From an uncultured Eubacterium sp. (lineage in GTDB: Bacteria; Bacillota; Clostridia; Lachnospirales; Lachnospiraceae), in contig CAJTSV010000013.1 of NCBI GenBank assembly GCA_910579075.1, forward strand, positions 1 to 21,490: a stretch of DNA of 21,490 bases, read 5' to 3'. Every line of letters begins with the position of its first letter. Position 1 is the stretch's first letter. A program made the position numbers and the translations under genes. The notes under the pieces were generated by a model. The model was given only the letters and a program-made list of their open reading frames with translations, made no database searches and was not told where the DNA came from. Positions 7,415 through 15,407 of this stretch are shown here, in pieces.

Positions 7415-8725
7415 ATGAACATTACCGGAATCATTGCAGAATACAACCCGTTCCACAGCGGGCATGCCTACCACTTATCCTGTGCCCGCAGGGAAACGGA
7501 CGCAGACTATGTCATTGCCGTCATGAGCGGGAATTTCGTGCAGCGCGGCGCTCCTGCCCTGCTTGACAAATATACCCGTGCCCGGATGGCACTGTCCGAA
7601 GGTGCCGACCTGGTGCTCGAGCTGCCCCCGGCCTGGTCGTGCGCAAGCGCCGAGTATTTTGCAGGCGCAGCCGTCTGCCTGCTCGGACAGCTCGGCTGCG
7701 TGCAGACGCTGTGCTATGGCTGCGAAACGCCGGACAGCAGCCTGTATGCAAAAATATGCGCCATCCTGCTGGAAGAACCTCCTTTATACCGCAGGCTTTT
7801 GCACCAGGCTTCCAGGCAGGGTGCCAGCTATGCCGCCGCCAGGGAAAAAGCGCTGCTGGCACTGCTGCCTGCCACGGAACAGGCAGATGCTGCCGCCATT
7901 TTGAAAAATCCAAACAACATCCTCGCACTGGAATACCGCAAAGCCATCGCAGCATCCCCGTTCCCGCTCAAAACGCACCCTGTCCTTCGAAAAGACTGCG
8001 GCTACCATTCAGACAGCCTCTCGGGCACATTTGCTTCGGCTTCTGCCATCCGCACGCTGTTATACAGCTATTCCCGGCATGCACGCAAGACGGCTGAAAA
8101 CAGCTGCACAAAGCAGACCTCCGGCCTGGCGCAGCAGGACTTCCAGACGCTTGCACGCATTATGCCGGACGCCGCGCTGCAGCTGTTATGCGGGTATCAC
8201 AGGCAGTATCCCTTCTTATATGAAGCCGACTGCTCGCAGATGCTGCATTACTGCCTGATAAAGCAGTCTGCGGAAGGCTTCGGCACATTTGCGGACTGCC
8301 CGCAGTCCCTTTCCAATAAAATCTGCCGCAGCCTTCCTGATTACTGCGGGTTTGATGCCTTCTGCCAGAGCTTGAAATCCAAAGACCTGGCTTATGCAAG
8401 AATCCGCCGGATTCTGATGCATATCCTTCTGGATATCCGGAAAGACGACTATGAACGCTGGCGCAGCCGCCTTTATGTCCCATACGCAAGAATCCTTGGC
8501 TTTCGCAAGGAATCGGCCGCACTGCTTGGGCATATCAAAAAGCATTCCTCGATTCCGCTGCTGGCACGGGCTGCGGATGCGGGAAAAATATTATCCGGCC
8601 GCGAAAGCCAGGCGTTTTTTCAAAAGCACCTGTTCGCGGATGCCGTCTACCGCGCGCTCGCAGCAGAAAAAGGCGGGCAGGTCATGAAAGATGAATACCG
8701 CCAGCAGACTGCCGTTATCCGTTAG
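7415..8725 (+). CDS. tmcAL: tRNA(Met) cytidine acetate ligase TmcAL (YlbM family)
   Basis: TmcAL activates acetate with ATP to acetyl-AMP and transfers acetyl to the wobble cytidine (C34) of elongator tRNA-Met, forming ac4C. It shows the family start GIIAEYNPFHSGH (5-17) with the nucleotidyltransferase HxGH motif (His14, His17), then VMSGNFVQRGAPALLDK (36-52) and a KNPNNILALEY stretch near 166-176. The protein has 436 aa, a little longer than the roughly 400 usual. The start at 7415 is preferred over the in-frame ATG at 7358, which lies inside the promoter; GGGAAAGGA precedes 7415 by 5 bases. It is the only plus-strand gene and ends 15 bp from the comEC stop. Confidence 0.93.
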   Translation: MNITGIIAEYNPFHSGHAYHLSCARRETDADYVIAVMSGNFVQRGAPALLDKYTRARMALSEGADLVLELPPAWSCASAEYFAGAAVCLLGQLGCVQTLCYGCETPDSSLYAKICAILLEEPPLYRRLLHQASRQGASYAAAREKALLALLPATEQADAAAILKNPNNILALEYRKAIAASPFPLKTHPVLRKDCGYHSDSLSGTFASASAIRTLLYSYSRHARKTAENSCTKQTSGLAQQDFQTLARIMPDAALQLLCGYHRQYPFLYEADCSQMLHYCLIKQSAEGFGTFADCPQSLSNKICRSLPDYCGFDAFCQSLKSKDLAYARIRRILMHILLDIRKDDYERWRSRLYVPYARILGFRKESAALLGHIKKHSSIPLLARAADAGKILSGRESQAFFQKHLFADAVYRALAAEKGGQVMKDEYRQQTAVIR

Positions 8726-8740
8726 CCCCTGCAGGCTGGT

Positions 8741-11200
8741 TTACGGGATAAACGGGATAACCCGGATTCCCCCTGCGTCCTGCCTGACCCGTATCTGGCC
8801 GGAATGCATCGTATAGCATACCGTGCTGCCGCAGCTTTCCATATGCTCTACTGCTTCCTTTCCCGGATGCCCGTAATCGTTATCCGCAGAACATGAAACA
8901 ATGCAGACCTGCGGCTTTAAGCATTCCAGCAGCTCCATGGAATTGGAATGCTTCGAGCCATGGTGTGCTGCCTTGTACAGCACGGCCCTGCCCGGCCGCT
9001 CCTGTGCCGCCAGCCTGCGTTCTTCCTGTACGGAAATATCCCCGGAAAAAAATCCCGAAAACCCGCCGTCTTCATACAGCAGTACCAGGCTCTGGGCATT
9101 CCGGTCCGTCCCGGGCCCATCCGGTGCAAGTGCGCGGAAGCTGGCCTGTCCTGCATGCAGCACATCGCCCCGGCCCAGATATCCCGCCGCAATCCCGCGG
9201 CCTGCAAGCTGCCCGGCCAGTGCTTCATATGCCTCATCCTTTACCACGCCTTTTGCAAAAACAACCTGTCCAATGCCATAGCCGCTGTCTATTGCTTCTT
9301 TCAGCCCGCTGATATGGTCCTGGTCAAGATGTGACACAAACCAGCAGTCAATTTCCGCTACTCCCCGTGATTTTAAAAACGGCAGAATCCGGTATGTGCC
9401 AGCCTGCTTCACATCGCTGCTGCCGCCGTCCACAAATACATCCAGCCCGCCGCTGGTACGGATATAAACGGCATCTCCCTGCCCCACGTCCAGCGCCACA
9501 ACCTCTGCCGGCCCCGGCACGCGGAAAAAAAGAATACACAGGCAGATTCCAGACGATGCAGCGGCTGCCAGCTTCTGCATCCGCCGGATGTGCCGCAGCC
9601 CTGCTGCACGGCTGTCTTTTCCATCCGCGCTCCGGCTGCCGGCATCCTTGTGCATCCGCCATAAACCGTTCTCCCGCAGCTTCGCGCTTATCCACACATA
9701 TCCAAAAAGCAGCAGGTAATACAGCGCCATCTGCCATCCCTCTGGCTGTCCGGTAACCTGCACGGCTTTGGGCAGCTTCAAAAAAAGCTCCCCGGCTTTC
9801 GCAAAATATTCCAGGACAAACGCGCATGCGCAGAGCATGGCCCTGGATGCGGTTCCCAAAACCAGGCCAGGCGGCATCCAGGTACAGGATAAAATGCCTG
9901 CTATTCCACCAAGCAGCCCTGCCACGAGCACAAGGCCCATAAACGGCAGCACAAACAGGTTCAGCAGTACCGAATATACCGGGATTTCAAAATAATACCA
10001 GGCTGTCAGCGGGAGTGTCAGCGCCTGAATAGACAGGCTTGCCAGCACGGTTTCCGTCAGCCTGTATCTGGGACGGAAAACCAGGCATGCTTCCTTTCCC
10101 AGCAGCACTCCCGCAACAGCGGCAAACGAAAACTGGAAGCCTGCCAGAAACAGCGCACAGGGATTGTGCAAAAGAATGCATGCGGCAGCCACAGCCAGGG
10201 CATTCATGCTGTCATAAGCCCTTCCGCAGCACTGTGCGCCAAGAAAAATGCCAAACATCACAACGGCCCGCGCCGTGGAAATGCCCATTCCTGCCATCAG
10301 CCCGAAGGCTGCAAGCAGCCCCATCGAAACCGCTGAGGAAAGCATATAAGAGCCCCCTGCCCTGCGCATCAGGGCAAACGCCGCCGCACCGAGAATCGAA
10401 ATATGCAGCCCCGATATCGCCAGTATATGTGCAATCCCGCTCTGCCTGTACAGCTCCTTCCGCTCTCCCGAAAGAAATGATTTTTCCCCGAGCAGCATGG
10501 CCCCGAGCACCCCGGCTGCCTGCGGCGGCATGCTTTTTTGAAATTCCTGCATCATGCGCTGGCGCATGGAATACAGAAATTCCCGCAGCCTGTCCCGGTG
10601 CAGCCCTGCGGCCTGATAAGTCCCTTCTTTTCCATACAGCTTTATGGAATAACCCTGATTGCGGTAATAGGCAGCTTCGTCAAAGTTCCCCTCGTTGCAT
10701 GCCTGCTGAAAAAATGTTACGTTTCCTGATACAAGAATGGTATTTCCGATAACCGGCTCGATAGATTCCTGACTGATATATAAAATGATGTTTCCACAGG
10801 AACGGATTTCCTGCGGTGTTTTCAGATAACTGTCTGCCAGGCAGACCGTCCATTGAAGTGTTCCAAATGATGTTTCTTTTAATTTTTTATCTGTAACCCT
10901 GCCCTGCACCGTAACTGCCTGGCCATCGAAAAGGCCGTCCGTCTGGCGCTGCGCTTCCCGTGCTGCGGCATGCATCCGCGCCATGCCTGCGGCAAATACA
11001 AGCCCAAGCAGCATGGCCTGGCGCAGCTTTTTTAAGGCAGCCTTTTCCCGCAGAGCCCAGGATGCCAGCAGCAAAGCCGCTGCCGCAGACGCCGGCGCTG
11101 CCAGCAGAATTTCCTGCTGCCGGCCGGGCGGCAGGCCTTTTGCCGTTAAGATTCCAAGCACCAGCAAAACAGCGGCCTGGCAGGGATATCTTTTAATCAC
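8741..11200 (-). CDS. comEC: DNA uptake channel protein ComEC/Rec2
   Basis: ComEC forms the membrane channel that brings single-stranded DNA into the cell during natural transformation. All three parts are present in 819 aa: an N-terminal region with membrane segments and a DUF4131-like soluble domain (about 1-200), the polytopic competence domain with the signature HILAISGLHISIL (258-270) and membrane segments to about 505, and a C-terminal metallo-beta-lactamase domain. That domain carries DVGQGDA (571-577), SHLDQDH (623-629), FSGD (718-721) and AAHHGSKHSN (744-753). The metal ligands are intact, so a working nuclease-like domain is plausible. The start is GTG at 11200 with AAAGGAG about 11 bases upstream. 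It is the last gene of the comEA operon, 29 bp after the GerMN gene. Confidence 0.95.
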   Translation of the reverse strand: MIKRYPCQAAVLLVLGILTAKGLPPGRQQEILLAAPASAAAALLLASWALREKAALKKLRQAMLLGLVFAAGMARMHAAAREAQRQTDGLFDGQAVTVQGRVTDKKLKETSFGTLQWTVCLADSYLKTPQEIRSCGNIILYISQESIEPVIGNTILVSGNVTFFQQACNEGNFDEAAYYRNQGYSIKLYGKEGTYQAAGLHRDRLREFLYSMRQRMMQEFQKSMPPQAAGVLGAMLLGEKSFLSGERKELYRQSGIAHILAISGLHISILGAAAFALMRRAGGSYMLSSAVSMGLLAAFGLMAGMGISTARAVVMFGIFLGAQCCGRAYDSMNALAVAAACILLHNPCALFLAGFQFSFAAVAGVLLGKEACLVFRPRYRLTETVLASLSIQALTLPLTAWYYFEIPVYSVLLNLFVLPFMGLVLVAGLLGGIAGILSCTWMPPGLVLGTASRAMLCACAFVLEYFAKAGELFLKLPKAVQVTGQPEGWQMALYYLLLFGYVWISAKLRENGLWRMHKDAGSRSADGKDSRAAGLRHIRRMQKLAAAASSGICLCILFFRVPGPAEVVALDVGQGDAVYIRTSGGLDVFVDGGSSDVKQAGTYRILPFLKSRGVAEIDCWFVSHLDQDHISGLKEAIDSGYGIGQVVFAKGVVKDEAYEALAGQLAGRGIAAGYLGRGDVLHAGQASFRALAPDGPGTDRNAQSLVLLYEDGGFSGFFSGDISVQEERRLAAQERPGRAVLYKAAHHGSKHSNSMELLECLKPQVCIVSCSADNDYGHPGKEAVEHMESCGSTVCYTMHSGQIRVRQDAGGIRVIPFIP

Positions 11201-11229
11201 TCTGTTTTTTTCTCCTTTCGAATTGCTGT

Positions 11230-12219
11230 TTACTTTTTTCCTTCCTCTTTTTCTTCAATATCGCTCACGACAACTGCCCGTTCCTCTGCATCCTGCACCA
11301 GCGTGTAATCGGCCTGATACATCCGGGACAGGTCATAATCGGCCCGGTATTTTCCGCTCGTATTGCCGTTTACCGATATCTGCACCCTCCTGATATTTCC
11401 AAGCGAAGCCAGCGAATTGACAATCGAATAAATGACAACCGGCTCTGCGATTTCATAATTCTGGTTGCGGAAATTTTCATCCAGATTGACATAGCAGGAA
11501 CCGTCTGCCACTGCGACATTGATAAGCTTCGTTTCTTCCGGAATCGTGCCGCGTGCCTTCCCGCTCTTTGGCCCGTTCATCAGATGCTCCATAACGAGCT
11601 TTTCCATGGAAATATTGCTGTTGTAATATACTTCCTGCGTCTCTTTCAAAAGCCCGTCCCCGGACTGATTGGCAAAATACAGGTCAATGGTCGCATGCTG
11701 GTACGAATTTATCTGCTCGCCCGGATTTTCCACAAAAGAATCCAGCGTCATCTCGCCCACCACATCTCCCCTGCTGTCCGTTAACGGCTTTCCTTTTACC
11801 GAAAAACAGACACTTCGGATGCCTTCTATCTGCGTCATTGTTTTTACGACCGCCAGGCGGCACAGTATCTCGGTAATGGAATCCATTTTGCTGTATGCAG
11901 AATTAAAATCCAGGTTCAGGCAGTCCTGCTCTACTTCCCAGGACAGGATGTGCACCCCCTCGGGAATTGCCTTCACATAATCTACCGTATCGGTATCCGT
12001 CGAGAGCATTTCCAGAAATTCCTGTATCAGCCCGTCGACCGATTTGTTTTCCGGCTCATAGCCGGTCTGCACGGTCTGCGTCTGCTCATTGTCCACATAG
12101 CTGATATAATATGCATATTCCTTATGCCTGGAACTGCACCCGTCAAAAAGCACTGCTGCGGCAGATACTGCTGCCAGTATCACGCACGCCGTCCTTCTTA
12201 CAGGCTTTTCCATATTCAT
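11230..12219 (-). CDS. Lipoprotein with two GerMN domains
   Basis: This 329-aa protein begins with a basic, hydrophobic leader ending in LFDGCSS, so Cys28 is the likely lipid-modified residue; Phe and Asp before Gly-Cys make the lipobox imperfect. Two GerMN-type domains follow, at about 58-162 and 177-295, each with the pattern of a (Y/D)LDFN or VNLDENF strand and a helix with NSLASLGNIRRV. GerMN domains occur in spore germination protein GerM and in LpqB. The protein would sit on the outer face of the membrane. It follows the histidine kinase by about 34 bp and may act with it. The start at 12219 has AAAGGA eight bases upstream; an overlapping GTG at 12222 is less well placed. Confidence 0.88.
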   Translation of the reverse strand: MNMEKPVRRTACVILAAVSAAAVLFDGCSSRHKEYAYYISYVDNEQTQTVQTGYEPENKSVDGLIQEFLEMLSTDTDTVDYVKAIPEGVHILSWEVEQDCLNLDFNSAYSKMDSITEILCRLAVVKTMTQIEGIRSVCFSVKGKPLTDSRGDVVGEMTLDSFVENPGEQINSYQHATIDLYFANQSGDGLLKETQEVYYNSNISMEKLVMEHLMNGPKSGKARGTIPEETKLINVAVADGSCYVNLDENFRNQNYEIAEPVVIYSIVNSLASLGNIRRVQISVNGNTSGKYRADYDLSRMYQADYTLVQDAEERAVVVSDIEEKEEGKK

Positions 12220-12253
12220 CACCCATTTCCTTTCGTCTGCCCCGGCGGCCGGC

Positions 12254-13684
12254 CTATATAATATAATTCAGCGGGATGCGCACATTAAAAATCGTGCCTT
12301 CCCCTTCCGTGCTGAATGCCTTGATTGCACCCCGGTGCATCAGCACGACGCTTCTTGTAATGGCAAGGCCCAGGCCCGTTCCGCCGATTTCTTTGGAGTG
12401 GGATTTGTCCACCCGGTAAAACCGCTCAAAAATCCGGTCAAGCGATTCCTCGGGAATGCCCATGCCGTTATCCTCAACCTTGACATAGAAGAACTGATGG
12501 TCTGCATTCAAAGATACATGCACCCACCCGTTTTGCGAATTATACTTAATGCCGTTTTCCACCAGGTTTGAAATGGCAAGCGTCAGCTTTACCTCGTCTA
12601 CCTCTGCCGTCACCGGGCGGAAGCTTTCAAGCACAAGTTCTACATGCTGCTTTTGCGCAATCGGGCGCAGGCGCTTTAAAATCAGCTCCAGCAGCTCATT
12701 GATATTAAGCACTGCAATATTCAGGCTGTCTGCTGCTTTATCCATTTTTACAAGCGAAAGCAGGTCGGTAATAATTTTATTTTCCCGGTCGATTTCGGTT
12801 GTAATATCCTGCATGAATTCCTTGTACAGCTCTAACGGCGCATTTTCCTGCATGTTCAAAGAATCCGCCAGCACCTTCATTGACGTCAAAGGCGTCTTTA
12901 ACTCATGCGAGACATTCGAAACAAACTCCTGCCTGGAATCGTCCAGCACCTTCATGCGCTCTAACAGCTCATTCGTCCGCTCGCAGATTAACTCGGTCTC
13001 CGAATACGAATGAATCATCAGTTCATCCGTGCCATATCCTTCCTGTATCTCGTCGATGGATTTGGACAGCTGGATAAACGGCTGCGCCATTTTTGACGAA
13101 ATCAGTACAGCCAGCACAATACACGCAAATCCTGCCGTCAGCGATACGACAAAGCCAATCTGCGTCAGGTAATCAATATGTGTCTGCGTCACATCCGTAG
13201 ACACGCTGACTAAAATGACTCCTGTAATCTCATCGAGCATGGTATCATGCACCGGCACGGCTATTTCGATAAACCCGTTGACCGGGTCATATTTGGTAAC
13301 ATCCTTCCCCTGGATGCATTTTACTACTTCCTCGGATATGATAATCTTGTCGCTGTCTATGTCAAACGTGTCCTTATGAATGCGGAACGCCTGGTCAATG
13401 ACCAGGATTCTTCCGTCGTAAATATTGGTCAGCAGCTCAAACTGCTTATTAATCACCTCGTTTGTATTATCCTCCAGATACCCGTAAGCAGCTACCTGGT
13501 CAGCCAGAATCTTCGACTGGGACAGAATATCCACGGTCCTGACGTTAATCGCGCGCTTTTCATAGCCGCGGATAACAAAAAACTGCATAAACAGCATCGG
13601 CGCGATTCCAAACAGCAAAAGCACGAGCAAAAGCCGGAATTTCAGGCTTTTCAAATAGTCCCATATCTTCTTTTTTCTTTTCAT
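12254..13684 (-). CDS. Membrane sensor histidine kinase with extracellular sensor domain
   Basis: This 476-aa protein has a membrane segment at about 18-38, an extracellular sensor region at 39-175 (probably a Cache/PAS-like fold), a second membrane segment at 176-196 and a HAMP-like linker to about 245. The HisKA domain has phospho-acceptor His260 in SHELKTPL. The ATP-binding domain has the N box NLVENGIKYN (373-382), G1 box VEDNGMGI (403-410), F box FERFYRVD (419-426) and G2 box GGTGLGLAI (434-442). All catalytic motifs are intact. It resembles the WalK/PhoR class. Its partner is the response regulator immediately upstream (50-bp gap). AGGA lies six bases before the ATG. The signal sensed is unknown. 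Confidence 0.95.
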   Translation of the reverse strand: MKRKKKIWDYLKSLKFRLLLVLLLFGIAPMLFMQFFVIRGYEKRAINVRTVDILSQSKILADQVAAYGYLEDNTNEVINKQFELLTNIYDGRILVIDQAFRIHKDTFDIDSDKIIISEEVVKCIQGKDVTKYDPVNGFIEIAVPVHDTMLDEITGVILVSVSTDVTQTHIDYLTQIGFVVSLTAGFACIVLAVLISSKMAQPFIQLSKSIDEIQEGYGTDELMIHSYSETELICERTNELLERMKVLDDSRQEFVSNVSHELKTPLTSMKVLADSLNMQENAPLELYKEFMQDITTEIDRENKIITDLLSLVKMDKAADSLNIAVLNINELLELILKRLRPIAQKQHVELVLESFRPVTAEVDEVKLTLAISNLVENGIKYNSQNGWVHVSLNADHQFFYVKVEDNGMGIPEESLDRIFERFYRVDKSHSKEIGGTGLGLAITRSVVLMHRGAIKAFSTEGEGTIFNVRIPLNYII

Positions 13685-13734
13685 GATGAATCCTGGTCAC
13701 AAACCTTTCCGTTCCTGCATATTCCTGACAGACT

Positions 13735-14424
13735 TCAGCCGTGGTAATAATATCCGACTCCCCACTTTGTGTGGACATATTTCGGCTCGCTTGGATTTTT
13801 CTCGATTTTTTCCCGCATGCGGCGCACATGCACATCCACGGTCCTGACATCGCCCGGATAATCCACGCCCCAGACTAAATTCAGCAGCTTCTCGCGTCCA
13901 TAGACCTTGTTCGGGTTTCTGACCAGAAGCTCTAACAGCTCAAATTCCTTGCCGGTCAGGTTGACTTCCCTGTCCTGGATAAACAGGCGGCGGCTTTCGC
14001 AGTCCAGCCGCAGGTCTCCGTCCTCTATCATATGCACGCGTTCTTCTACCACCTTTTTTTTGCCGGTCCTTCGCATGATTGCCTTAATCCTGGCTTTTAC
14101 TTCCAGAATATTAAACGGCTTGGTAATGTAATCGTCGGCACCGTATTCCAGGCCGAGGATTTTGTCCATATCATCCCCTTTTGCGGTCAGCATGACAATC
14201 GGTACATCGGAAAATTCCCTGACACGCTGACAGACCTCCATGCCGTCTATTTTGGGCAGCATCAAATCCAGCAGAATCATATCGTAAGCGGCGGCATTGG
14301 CTTTCTGCAAAGCCTCCTCGCCGTCATATGCACAGTCCACTTCCATGCCATCCTGTTCCAGACTGAACCGGATTCCTTTTACTATCAGCTTTTCATCGTC
14401 AACAACCAGAACCTTTTTTGCCAT
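13735..14424 (-). CDS. OmpR/PhoB-family response regulator
   Basis: This 229-aa DNA-binding regulator has a receiver domain at about 3-115 with acidic pocket Asp9/Asp10, phospho-acceptor Asp53 in LLDLMLP, Thr80 and Lys102. A winged-helix output domain follows at about 130-228, with the typical GKEFELLELL and RTVDVHVRRMREKI helices. The start at 14424 (MAKKVLVVDD) is chosen because GGAGG lies five bases upstream; an ATG 12 bases earlier overlaps that site. It lies 22 bp after comEA and 50 bp before the kinase gene. It is close in style to WalR/MtrA regulators. Target genes cannot be read from the window. Confidence 0.95.
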   Translation of the reverse strand: MAKKVLVVDDEKLIVKGIRFSLEQDGMEVDCAYDGEEALQKANAAAYDMILLDLMLPKIDGMEVCQRVREFSDVPIVMLTAKGDDMDKILGLEYGADDYITKPFNILEVKARIKAIMRRTGKKKVVEERVHMIEDGDLRLDCESRRLFIQDREVNLTGKEFELLELLVRNPNKVYGREKLLNLVWGVDYPGDVRTVDVHVRRMREKIEKNPSEPKYVHTKWGVGYYYHG

Positions 14425-14446
14425 GCTAACCTCCATTGCCCTACAG

Positions 14447-15172
14447 CTACTGTATCACTTTAATTTTATCCTGAATTCCAGCATACACGCCTTCCCCGAT
14501 TCCATCTACATTCATAATATCCTCCGGCGCCTGAAACTTCCCGCTGCTTTCCCGGTAAGCAATAATATTTGCTGCTTTTGCCGCGCCGATGCCTTTTAAT
14601 GTCATCAGCTGTTCGGCTGACGCCGTGTTAATGTCAATCCGGCCATCCCCGCCGGATATATCCTGCACCCCAAAGCCGGACGGGCCTTCTTTCGGATGCT
14701 GTCCGGCCTGAGCGCGGCTTTCCTGCTCCTCATATTCTTTCTGCGTCAGTATCTCAATCATATCGCCGTCCGAAACGGGCTGTGCCTGATTGATTCCTTT
14801 TACCGAAGCATTCTTTTGCAGCCCTCCGGCAAGCGCGATAGCCTCATAAATGCGGCTTCCCTGCGGCAGCTCAAATACGCCGGGGTGCTTTACGGCACCG
14901 CAGACATATACAAAGCAGGATGCCGTTTTAGAATCCGTGCCTGACTGCTCCTTCTGTGCGGATTCTGCTTCCAGGCCGGATTCTTCCTTCTTTTTATCCG
15001 GTCCGGAAGCTGGCTGCGGCATGCCCTGTGCATCTTCGGCATTCCGCCCGTCCTGTGCCTGCAGGTACATTCCGGAACTGCCTGCGCCGCTGCATCCGCC
15101 CAGGTACAATGCTGCACATATCTGCCATATTAATAACATGTATGCTGTTTTGTTTTTTTTATTCATCTGCAT
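14447..15172 (-). CDS. comEA: ComEA-type DNA-binding protein, predicted lipoprotein
   Basis: ComEA binds double-stranded DNA outside the membrane and passes it to ComEC. The 241-aa protein has a leader ending in LYLGGCSG, with Cys27 in a good lipobox. A low-complexity linker rich in Gln/Gly/Lys/Glu spans about 30-84. An SLBB domain lies at about 86-143 (VYVCGAVKHPGVFELP...). A helix-hairpin-helix domain at about 178-241 includes DINTASAEQLMTLKGIG and NVDGIGEGVY. The start at 15172 follows AAAGGA; a second ATG at 15166 is also possible, while one at 15220 lies almost at the transcription start. It is the first gene of the operon running to comEC. ComEA is usually anchored by a membrane helix, so the lipobox is unusual. 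Confidence 0.92.
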   Translation of the reverse strand: MQMNKKNKTAYMLLIWQICAALYLGGCSGAGSSGMYLQAQDGRNAEDAQGMPQPASGPDKKKEESGLEAESAQKEQSGTDSKTASCFVYVCGAVKHPGVFELPQGSRIYEAIALAGGLQKNASVKGINQAQPVSDGDMIEILTQKEYEEQESRAQAGQHPKEGPSGFGVQDISGGDGRIDINTASAEQLMTLKGIGAAKAANIIAYRESSGKFQAPEDIMNVDGIGEGVYAGIQDKIKVIQ

Positions 15173-15234
15173 TCTTCTTTTCCTTTCTGTCTGTGCTTTT
15201 ATGGAAAAGAAGTTCCTCAATGCCTATCGTTACT

Positions 15235-15263
15235 ATTCTATCGGAATTGGGCGGGGTTTTCAA
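15235..15263 (-). promoter_or_regulatory. Sigma-A promoter of the comEA operon
   Basis: On the minus strand TTGAAA (15263-15258), 17 bp, then TAGAAT (15240-15235); each is one mismatch from consensus. Transcription would start near 15228, about 55 bases upstream of the comEA start. No other strong promoter was found in the short gaps down to comEC. Confidence 0.7.
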
Positions 15264-15360
15264 TAGGGTTTGTGAATTATTCTCAAATTACTTTGCAGCA
15301 GGAATAAAACACAGGATGCAAGCAAAACAGCCGTAATAATTCCGGACAGCAGCGTTTTAA

Positions 15361-15401
15361 AAATAAAAAAGGACGCTGCCCCCTCCCAGGCACCGTCCTT
15401 T
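15361..15401 (-). terminator. Rho-independent terminator of the sucrose operon
   Basis: On the minus strand AAAGGACG-g-TGCC (15401-15389 side) pairs with GGCA-g-CGTCCTTT (15380-15368), with an 8-nt loop and one G-G mismatch. A T-rich tract follows (TTTATTTTT type). It begins 7 bp after the stop of the GH13 gene and separates it from the comEA promoter. Confidence 0.9.
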
Positions 15402-15407
15402 CCAAAC

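Noticed and set aside
10039..10752. Plus-strand open frame of 237 codons
   Set aside because: It is antisense inside comEC, in GC-rich codons, with an Arg/Pro/Ser/Cys-rich translation typical of a shadow.
15292..15302. A further match to the TTTGCAGCAGG start of the short repeat
   Set aside because: Only the first 11 bases match; the TGCAAAG, CCTG and TGA blocks do not follow, so chance is likely.
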